From positions 9,925,100-9,989,099 of the forward strand of contig OX030957.1 of the NCBI GenBank assembly GCA_943735955.1: a stretch of 64,000 nt of DNA, in the 5' to 3' direction. Shown here one piece after another: positions 1 through 22,600 of this stretch (the stretch's first letter is position 1; each line of letters opens with the position of its first letter). A program made the position numbers and the translations under genes. This DNA comes from Piscicola geometra (taxonomy: Eukaryota > Annelida > Clitellata > Hirudinida > Piscicolidae). Under the pieces are notes generated by a model. That model ran no database searches. It had not been told where the DNA came from and worked only from the letters and a program-made list of their open reading frames with translations.

Positions 1-14
1 CACACACACACACA
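1..14. repeat. CA microsatellite, cut by the window edge
   Basis: The window opens inside a CA dinucleotide run that decays into CACAAACGCACG-type sequence. Confidence 0.8.
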
Positions 15-1658
15 AACGCACGCACAAACAAACACAATCGTTTAAGTGAATAGCATTTCAATAAAGTGAAAACCAGCATTCAAGTTAACTGAATTTTAAA
101 GCCTTCACATCCTCTTCATCCTTTTATATTTCTTTCTCTCCTTATAATTGTATTATCTTCCTTCTTTTTCTCTTTCTTCCTTCTCTCTCTCTCTCGTTTT
201 CTTTTTTTTCTTCTTAGTTTTTTCCTCTTCCAGCACAGCAGACATGCACAAGATGTTCAAGATTACATGCTTCAGCGCTGTTATTAATAATGCATGCCCG
301 CTCCAGAGACACAGCTCTGTCATTATATTCCTTCACTCACCCCATCTCCCTCTCACATCCCTCTAACCTCCTTCTGATCTCCCGATCATCTGTCTTCTAT
401 TCCACTTCCTTTTCCTCCTTCGGTGTTGGAAACTTGCTCATCATTAAATGCGAGTCAAGCGATTTTTACGGCATATGAAATACCAACGTTAAGCCACCAT
501 GGGACATAATCTTTTCAATCTTTCACCAACATCATCGCTGATATCACCAAAAATATCTTCAACACTACCACCATCAACACCAAAATAATTAATAGCTTTC
601 CCATCATTTTCAAAAACGCAAGTGTGGTGAAAAGAGTCGGTTAGTGTGAAGTTATTATAAACGTTCAAAAGTGAAATTTATGATGAATGGATTAACAATG
701 ATATACGTGTTTCATTCTTCGTAAATCAGTGCCACCACCACCTCTATGAAGATTCGAATTAAGTAAAACGTATTGTGGTAAGATCAAAGAGAACACATGA
801 TTTATCCTGTGGGAGGGGGATAGTTCGTCACATTGCACGTGCGTGTGTTGGTGCGGAAATATATTTGTTTATTCAAACTAGAAGACATGAAAGACTGGGA
901 TGTAGAAAACGGACTTGAAAGTCAACATGGAATAATCAAAGTTTTTAGTGTCGGAGAAAATTTAGATCTGCTAAAAGACCCATGCTCTCTTGCTCACTGG
1001 AACGGGCGGTAATTGTGTTTTATGTGATTGCTGCTTTTTTAACATTTTGGAAAAATATTTCGTCTTTATTGGAACTTTTCAGATCAGATTTTATATGTTC
1101 CTGCTGTATATTTACAGCATGGTGGAATGAGGGAAAACCTATAGCTTGTGGCTAATCGGTATGAGCGTTTCCATAATAATGGAAGAATAAAATTTTTTAC
1201 GTGAATTTTTCCAAAAAGATTTTGATAATTTTCCTGAATCTTTTTCCCTTCTTCTCTGTTATCTACAATCATCAGAAGTGCAAGAAATAACGTTACAGAA
1301 GTCTGGACTGTAGCAACATAAACAAGCACACGCTTTGATTCTTTTGATTTGCAACACGATAAAATACCACAAAACGAAAAATATAATTAACGTGGCGACA
1401 CCCTGATGAGCATCAAGACACATAGAAACAAATAAAATAGGATACAAATGTTTTGAAATTTTCTTGGAATTCATACGTTACCTTTCTTTTGAAAATCAAA
1501 TGAATCGGAGTCTAGGAAAAACATGAACAGTGTTTTTCAGTCTCTTCAGATGCTAAACTATCTTAGTTGTTTTGTCTTCATTCAAACACTTTAGTTCGCC
1601 TAAGAGAATGAATTCCTTTTTTTCAAAATTATGCATTTTAATGATTGTTGCTTTAAAC
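15..1658. other. No gene recognised
   Basis: AT-rich DNA with pyrimidine runs near 150-230. Only short reading frames are present; none resembles a known family or has convincing splice borders. Confidence 0.6.
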
Positions 1659-2017
1659 CAGGGGCGGAATTCTGCTGCAAGTCTTGGGGGGATCCTACCC
1701 AGCCTGGACAATCCTGAGGGGTCCTGGAGTTCCAATCCTTTCCTCCACTTAAAAAAAACATTTTAAAACTTTTTTTTATACGAATGTTCAAGTAAGCAAA
1801 AGATAGTTTTTTAGACAGCTATCACTATAACTACAGATACTCCCAATGTATTACTATATAAACATTCTGTTTTAAGCCCTGGTTTACGATTATGCTCGTA
1901 TTAAAACAAGAGTTTAAAAAATATTTATTGAAAAAAGTGGGGTCCACATTAAAGACCCCCTCACGACCAAAATGTGGAGGATCCGGACCCCAGGACCCTC
2001 CAGAATTGCCGCCCATG
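1659..2017 (+). mobile_element. Non-autonomous hAT-type MITE, copy 1 (359 bp)
   Basis: Imperfect terminal inverted repeats: the left end reads CAGGGGCGGAATTCTG and the right end, reversed, CATGGGCGGCAATTCTG. The flanks CTTTAAAC (1651-1658) and CTATAAAC (2018-2025) form an 8-bp target duplication with one mismatch. A homologous copy lies inverted at 39037-39404; the two share the interior, including a GACAGCTAT motif and the ends. No coding capacity. TIR form and 8-bp duplication suggest the hAT superfamily. Confidence 0.8.
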
Positions 2018-2025
2018 CTATAAAC

Positions 2026-2838
2026 TACTGATTTGATTAGAAACTTTCCATGATTTGAAATACTATTTTCTCAAGTCAACTAGCGAATGAGGTAACAAAG
2101 CGTGCATTTCAATGACATTTTTGAAATGGCTTGTGCTGTTGAAAAAAGTTTCTTAGTCAACCATCTTTCAAAAAAAAATTTTTGCAAAATAATTTTGAAA
2201 AATGATTTTTTCTATTGTGTTTTCTATACAATAAAATCTGAGTAGTTTTTCTGCTGGAAAGACAGCATTTAATCACACAAAAAAGCAATTTGACAATAAG
2301 AGTATTTGTTGTTTACTGCTTTCAAAATGTATCACTTATATTCATAATAATAGTCTTTAATTTAGTATTTACGAGATTAAAGTCTAGGCATTTCAAAAAC
2401 TTTGAACTAAAGTTCAGATGAAAATGAAACACAAATCTTTTGATCTTTTTATTTATTGTGGCTCTAACATTTCTACAATTTAGGTTTAAAAATAAAAGTA
2501 GGTTGAGGATTTGAAAACGAATAAAAGGATTCTGACTGAGACAATAATACAATTTACATTCATGAAAAAATATAAATTTTAGCCTACATTTAATTTAGCT
2601 CGAAAAAAAATTGTATAAAATAAAATGTAAAATTAAAAAAAAACAATTATTTAATAGTTTAAACTTTAAATAATTATTAATGTTTTTAATTAAAAAAGCA
2701 CATGACGTTTAACTTAAGATTTATTTTTAAACCACACGAAGGTTCACCTAGCTAAATATGCACTTCTGGTGATCTGCCGGATGATTTGTACAAAACAAAA
2801 AGTGATAATGAATTTGTAAATATAATAATTTAATTAAG
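2026..2838. other. AT-rich spacer upstream of HDHD5
   Basis: No gene recognised. Contains A/T homopolymer runs and no obvious TATA box close to the HDHD5 start. The HDHD5 promoter should lie here or slightly upstream. Confidence 0.5.
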
Positions 2839-14894
<12,056 letters not shown>

Positions 14895-15248
14895 GTACCT
14901 CTTCATACCTCTGCATCACCCTCTGTTTGTACCTGTGCATGCCCTTCCATGAGTACCCTTGCATCCTTCTGCATGCCCCCCATTAGTACCTCTCCATCTC
15001 TCTATGAGTACCTCTGCATCCCCCTCCATTTGTTCTTTTGTATATCTTTCCTTCACCTCCCTCCTCCCCCCACAACTTCTCTATGACCTCTTTTTTAATT
15101 CTTTCTCAATTCCCTGTGTTACCCTGCTTAATACCCCTCGTCTAACACTCTACCTTCTTTCGATTTGATCATCATCATCATGCCTTCATCCCCTCCCCAA
15201 TCATTGTTTTTGTAATTTTATTGTTACTAAATCTTTTTGAATTTAATT

Positions 15249-15254
15249 AATAAA
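15249..15254 (+). promoter_or_regulatory. Candidate polyadenylation signal of HDHD5
   Basis: AATAAA lies 355 bp after the HDHD5 stop codon. It is the first clean hexamer seen downstream, but the region is AT-rich and a chance match is possible. Confidence 0.35.
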
Positions 15255-15374
15255 ATAATATAATTAATTATATTATTATTATACATTTTAAAACTATTAT
15301 CCTGTTGTTGTTTGACTTGTACAGCTAGAATCAGCTGTTAATTATCACGATAAAAATATTAATATAATACCTCC

Positions 15375-15750
15375 ATCATCATAATCATATTCATCGTTAT
15401 CATAATCGTCATCGTCGTCATCATCATCATCATCACCACTACGGGTGTATATCTTTCGTATTACAAGACTTACTTTAAAGTAAAAAAACATACTTTTGAA
15501 GTTTGCATCATCATCATCATCGCCAACACTGCCAAGATCATCATCGTCACCACACATGTAGTTATTGTCACAGTGGTCACTAGGTTGTATACATTCTTTG
15601 AATTCTTTACGTCATTTTTTTCATATTCATCATCATCATCACCATAGGTTACATTATCATCATCATCATCATCACCACCATAGGTTACATTATCATTATC
15701 ATCATCGCCACCATAGGTTACATTTTCATCATCATTATCACCACTTATTA
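15375..15750. repeat. ATC-rich imperfect repeats
   Basis: Blocks of CATCATCATC; from 15640 they are joined into a longer unit containing CCATAGGTTACATT, present three times. Confidence 0.85.
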
Positions 15751-16512
15751 TGTACAACACATGCGCAAGTAAACTATTGTCAAGTGATCACTGTACAGTT
15801 TGACTTTTTATTAGGTGCCATGCACACTCCATCACTTGCAAACAACAAGGGTGCCAATGTTTGGAAAATCTAATCTCCTTTTATCTTTTTTATAGCGCTA
15901 ATTGCATAGTGACTGAAGGCTTGAGGGGCTTCTCCCTACCCATTAGGTGGCCTGTTTGCAGTCTTTTCGAATCATTTTGCCTCCATAACACTCTGTAGAT
16001 AATTAATAAACTTAATCGAAACTCACTTCAGTATTTATAATAAAAAAATGTCAACAGTGTTGTACTTGAAAGGCAGTTGAAGGAATATGGTTTAAATACC
16101 TCCTTCTAGCGGCCGTGTTCCTACAGATGGTAGAAACGTATGTCTCAAGTCCCATTATTGGTTTCTGAACATTATAGGTGTCCGAAATTTTTTTGTCTTT
16201 TACGGTATATAAACCTACTTTGTGTGAAAAACTTATGAAGATCTTTTGAAGAAAACATGTCTTTATGTTGAAACTACAGCCAGAGGAGAAACTTTTGAAA
16301 CTTGCCTTATGATTCAAAATTAGAAAGCTCACATCAATACTACGAATACTTATCAAAATCCATTAAACTATTAAGAAATAATTGTTAAAACTTTCAATAA
16401 CCGATTTTAGATATATATTTTTTGTAAAATCTAAAGTCAAAAAAGTATTAATATAAATAAGTCATTAATCACTTTTACACATTTGTTACTTTTTGACCCC
16501 TTTCAATTTAAA

Positions 16513-16546
16513 ATGCGAAATATATTTCTTAAAGCTTTGCTTACTG
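16513..16546 (+). CDS. Tentative first coding exon of ACADS (transit peptide)
   Basis: ATG followed by 10 codons giving MRNIFLKALLT: basic and hydrophobic, with no acidic residue, as in a mitochondrial presequence. The exon would end in phase 1, which is what exon 2 at 16676 needs, but only by using a GC donor (CTG|GCAAGT). GC-AG introns are rare, so another, unseen first exon remains possible. The resulting protein would be 405 aa, against about 412 for human ACADS. Confidence 0.35.
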
Positions 16547-16675
16547 GCAAGTTAATAACAATATATTTTTTTGAAATGTATTGCATCAAACATAAAATAG
16601 TATTTCATACCGTCATAAGATAAAACACTCATCATGGCATATTAACTGAATAATTAAATAATTCTTCAACTGCAG

Positions 16676-19600
16676 AAAGGTTCACCCATGGCAGGAGGGG
16701 TTTTGCTGGTCTGGCAGAACTTTCAGAAACCCACCAGATGCTGAAAAAAACGATGAGGGAGTTTGCAGACAACGAACTGAGACCTCACGCTGCCAAGTTC
16801 GACACTGGAGTATTTCCTAAAGAACAAGTAGAAAGATTTGTGCTTTAATTTTAAACACCTATTTTTTGATTTATAAGAATTAGGTGTTATAATACTGAAA
16901 TCATATTTACTAATAATTGTCTTCTAGTCAAGGAGAAACATATATATGTAGAATACACATGGTTTATAATATTTTATGTGTGTGTGTTGGTTGTCAGTCG
17001 ATGAAGATCACTCTAGTCATGAGAGGTGTTGAGATTGGCTCTGTCTTTGGAGGGGACTTGGTTTTTTGTGGTAAGCTTGGAGGAAGTGTTGTTTCTCATC
17101 CAATAACTGTTTTATGTCTTCACAGTTTTCATCAAACCAGTCCTTGTGTTTTTTGATCTGGGACCCAGGGTTGTAGCTATGGTTAAAATCAGCTTTCTGA
17201 GTGACGCCCAATCTTTTTTTTCTGGAGAGGTGGATTTCAAACGCTCTTCCAAAGGGCTCTCAAAAGACTGCTTGCAATTGACGGAATTCAGCCGTTTGGG
17301 AACCTTTTTGCCCTGCGGGCGTCGTTTCGGCTGAATGCGAATGTTGAGCTTGGTGATAATGAGACGGTGGTCTGTCCAGCATTCAGCATCACACACTGAC
17401 TTGGTCATTCGTACATCTTGCCTGTCCTTCTTCCTCACAATGACGTAGTCGATAAGATGCCAGTGCTTTGAGCGAGGGTGCATCCATGACGTCCGATTAT
17501 GAGTAGGAAGGCGGAAGATTGTGTTTGTGATCACAAGATCATATTCAGCGCAAGTCTGGAGCAAGAGAAGGCCATTGCTGTTGCAGTGGCCCACTCCATG
17601 ATGTCCGAGGACTCCTTCCAAGGCAGCGTTGTCCTTGCCAACTCTTGTGTTGAAGTCACCTAGCAAGACGAGTTTGTACCCCTTTGGAACGTCGGCAATG
17701 ACAGTGTGAGCTTCTTTTAACTTCGTCTTATTTGGGTTGGTCATGACTGGAGCGTAAGATGATGGTGAGATGCTTCCTTCCACCCATCAGTGCGGGTGTG
17801 TTAGTTTTCACACTTCAGAAGAATTCTTGACTGATTTTGTAAATACTAAAAATTTACTTTCGGTCCCATGGGCCGACTAATCGGGTTTCGTTGTCGGTCT
17901 TCTTGACTTTTGCCGTTAAAGACTGGCAGTCTGAAAGGTTTTTGTCATGGGTGAATTTTATGGAGATAGTTTTGAAGGTAAAGCCAACCTTCGGGGACAG
18001 GGTTAGGCTAGGTTAAATTTTATTAATAATTTTCTTAATAAAGCTTAAAATTGAATAAATTTGAGATTAAAAAACACTAAAAATTCACACAAAATCTTCT
18101 TCAGATAGGCAAGCTGGGTGAGTTAGGCATGTTGTCGGTCGAAGTGCCGGAGGAGTACGGGGGCACGGGCTTGGACAGTCTTGCCTACTCCATCGGCATC
18201 GAGGAGATTTCCAGGGGATGCGCCAGCACTGGAGTCATCGTCAGTGTCAACAATGTTCGTCTACTTTTTAGTGTGCTTTTCTTGAGTGGTGGTGTTGTTT
18301 TTGTTGGATTGTTGAATTGGTGTATAAATTTCGCACTTTAGAAAAAGTTGTTTTATAATGCCTATCATCACATCAGCCCAGCATCACAACTCCCCAAATC
18401 AATTGCAACAACAACAACAACAAAAACTAACACATTCATTTACAAAACAACTAATACTACAACTCCACCACACAGAGTCTCTTTCTCTACCCTCTAATGA
18501 AACACGCTACAGAAGAGCAGAAGGAAAAGTGGGTGCGACCTTACACAAATGGAGAAAAAATAGGCTGCTTTGCCCTCAGCGAACCTGGTTTGAATGCTCA
18601 ATAATTTCTTTCTCCCTAAGCTTTGCTCCGTGCTATTGCAATCTAATTTTTTATGAATAGCATTCTGTCAGAGTTTCATCAAATACAACAGCCTAATTAC
18701 AACCCCTAATAACTACAATCACCATTGAACCATTTCACTGAAATCACTATCATGAGCTAAAACAACCACTTAACTGCCACATTTCAAAAACCATTTAAAC
18801 TAACTGAACCACACCACAATAACTACTAAAATCAATTGAACCACACCACAATGACTACTAAAATCAATTGAACCACACCACAATGACTACTACATTCAAC
18901 TGAACCACACCACAATGACTACTAAAATCAATTGAACCACACCACAATGACTACTAAAATCAATTGAACCACACCATAATGACTACTAAAATCAATTGAG
19001 CCACACCACAATGACTACTAAAATCAATTAAACCACACCACAATGACTACTACATTCAACTGAACCACACACTCAGGCAACGGCAGTGACGCTGGGGCGG
19101 CTTCGACCACTGCGAAAAAGAGTGGCAAGGAGTGGCTGCTGAACGGCAGCAAGAGTTGGATCACGAATGGTTACGAAGCCTCCGCTGCCATTGTCTTCGC
19201 CACCACCGACAAGAGCAAGAAACACAAGGTGGTAGTTGCGGTAGTTGCGGTGGTTGTGCGGTAGTTGCGGTGTGTGAATGGGTAGCCGAATTGTAAACGA
19301 CTTCGCGTTGACCGATAATGAAAGTTCTCAGCTTCGAGTGCAACCAATGCCCTAGTAACCCATAGGTGTATATGAAAATATGTAGCCTCGTTCGGGTTTT
19401 ACTCCACTGTAATAATGCTCGTCATTATTATTATTAATGTTTAATATTTTTTTATATTATAGTGATTATGGGGGGTGTTGTTGAGGTTTTTTTCGCATCC
19501 ACCACCACAACTCATCCAATGCCTACCGAACCACACCAAGATATCACCCACACCACATTACATCAACCACACCACACCAGGACACTATCTTCACCACCCA

Positions 19601-22600
19601 CATCATATGACATTACACCAAGATATTACCCACACCACATTACATCAACCACACCACACCACGCACATCATATGACATTACACCAATAAATCACCCACAT
19701 CATACTACATCGAATCATACCACCCACCCGCACAATCCACAACAGGGCATCAGTGCCTTCATAGTTCCGAAGGACGTCAACGGATTGGGACTCGGAAAGA
19801 AGGAGGTGAAGTTGGGCATCAGGGGTTCGTCTACTTGCCAACTGGGTTTCGATGACGTCATTTTGAGCGAGGAACACCTCCTCGGCAAGGAGGGGGATGG
19901 CTTCAAGATTGCTATGGTGAGAAGTGGTTGTGGTGGTGGTTGCTATGGTGAGAAGTGGTTGTGGTGGTGGTTGCTATGGTTGGAGTGGTTGTGGTGGTGG
20001 TTGCTATGGTTGGAGTAGTTGTGGTGGGGGTTGCTATGGCTGGAGTGGTTGTTATGGTGAGAATGGTTGTGATTACTATGGTTGGTTGGAGTGATTGTGG
20101 TGATTATTTTTGTTGAAATGGTGGTTACTATATTTTAGTGGTTTCTTACTACGGTGGATGTGTTATGGTGCGTGTGTGGCGTGGTTATTGTCGTTCTGTT
20201 AGTTAGAGTGTCTACTACGGAGCTTGTTACTGTCGGTGACGAAGCTACCGTAAATTGCCTTCTTTGGCGGCTGATGCTGCATAGTGACTGATCAACATCA
20301 AAGTCTCAACCACGACTACACAGCAAACGCTCGATGCAGGCCGCATCGGAATCGCCTCACAAGCCTTAGGCATTGGACAGGTGTGGTGATGATGATGATG
20401 ATGATGATGGTGATGGTGATGATGGTGATGATGATGATGATGATGATGATGGTGATTATGATGGTGATGGCGATGATGATTATTGTAATTATGATGATGA
20501 TGAAGAGGATAATGATGATGATGGTGATGATGATGATGATGACACAGGCAGCGCTAGAGTGTGCACTGGAGTACTCCGGGAAGAGGGAAGCCTTTGGAGC
20601 TCCCATCTACAAGTTGCAAGCGATCCAGGTGTTGTTGAGGAGATGATATTCCCTGTTTCAATCCTATTCTATGCATCATTAATCGCAAACACATTATCAC
20701 TGTTTTAATCTCAAAAAAAGTTAACTATTCTACTTTGTTACCACTTTCCAATACTTTTTCGCTACTTTATTAAAAAAAGTTAAAACTATTTCACCACTTT
20801 TCTGTTACCAACTTTCCCACGACCACTTCGCTAACTAAACCACTTCCGCACCACCATTACGATGATGATGACAGTTCAAGCTGGCCGACATGGCGATGAG
20901 GTTGGAGTCGGCCAGACTTCTGACGTGGAGAGCCTGCCTTCTCAAGGATGCTGGCAAGCCCTTCACCAAGGTGTCTTTGAAATCACATCCACGTTACACC
21001 ACATTACCACCCTACCGTTCATCACACATTCACATGAACATGAATGAAGAAAATGAAAAAATACTAAAAAATAATAATGGAGGAAGTGGAGTTGGTCGAG
21101 CAGGAAGAAAACTAAATTAGGAAGAAGGATAAAGGCAGAACAGCAACTACTACAGGTAGATGATGGGTGGTAGTTCCGTTGGACCAGATTGAATACCGTT
21201 GGAGGGATGGAGAGACTGCTGTCTGGTACATGGATGTGGTATGAAAAGAGATTGAGGAAATGGGAGAAAAAAGAGACAGACATGGAAAATAGAAACGAAA
21301 TGAAGATTATTATTATTCATTTTCCCATCCCTTTGTTACTCTATTTACCAAATCATCCATCATTTCATCAACCACATCAGCTCATCAACTACACCAGCTC
21401 ATCAACTACACCACTCATCAACTACACCACTCATCCATCAACTCACCCACACCACTCATCTAACCATCAACTCACCCACTAGAGGTCGGACATGGACAAT
21501 TTTTCATTCCCGGTCCCGTCCCGTTCCCGAAATTTGTTTTCCCGTCCCGTCCCGTTCCCGATGGGACATCAGAATTTTGATTCCCGTCCCGTTCCCGAAA
21601 GGTTTTTTCCCGTCCCGTCCCGTTCCCGATGGGACATCAGAATTTTGATTCCCGTCCCGTCCCGTTCCCGAAATTTTTTTCCCGTCCCGACCCGTTCCCG
21701 AAAGCTTTTTGTTTTTTTATTCATTTTCGCTGCCGTTTTCACTGGTCCCAAACTTGCTAGTTCTAACATTTCTTAAAATGTATTATTTGAAAGTCAGAGA
21801 ATATTTATTTTAATAAAATAAAAAAAACACGATTTAAATTTCAAATATTTATTGAAATGAAAGTATTGAAGTAATTCATTGTTTTTGAATAATTTAATCA
21901 AGTCTTTTCACACGGGTTAAACCGTCAAGAGTTTTAGCTTTCAAATTATATGATTTTGGGTCTGAAGTTAAACGACCACATATTGAAAAATTCCGTTCAC
22001 AGGGAATAGAACTTGCAGATATAATAAACAAAATTTTGGCTATTTCTTGTAGTATTGGAAAATTGCTCATTTTACTCAAATAAAATAAAACATCTTTATA
22101 ATCTTCAATTTTGTTGGGACGTAATTGTGAATATTTGTACAATTCATTCTCTTCTGAATTTTTCTTCGTTTATTATTATTTATTCTTTAATAATGTTAGA
22201 AATATGTTTTTTGAAAACATTCTTATTCTCCACAACTGCAAATATAAAATCATTCGTATAATTTGATAGTATGATAATTTTATTATAATTTTTAAGTTAT
22301 AAAAACAAACATAATATGTCTAAATAACCATCATTTGTTTTTTTCTCAAAGGCACTGCAGCTTGGTCTGGCTGTACAAAATAGAATTAACTTTTCTCTAA
22401 TGAAAGTCTTGGTATTTATTTCTTTTCTATCCCAAACTTTTTTCCTATTATTCTTTCATACTGGGGATGCAACAGACATGCTGTCATATGAATAAGATCA
22501 ATGGCATCTTTTCTTTTGTCGAAATGATCAACTGAGCAATCATTTGGAAATTAATCATTCAAATTCAAAGTATTAATTTATAAAATTAAAATAATATAAC

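Larger units (their letters stand above)
14895..16512. other. HDHD5 3' flank to ACADS 5' flank
   Basis: Holds pyrimidine-rich 3' flank of HDHD5, an AT-rich stretch, ATC-type repeats at about 15375-15750 with three copies of a TAGGTTACATT-containing unit, and otherwise unrecognised AT-rich DNA. No additional gene seen. Confidence 0.6.
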
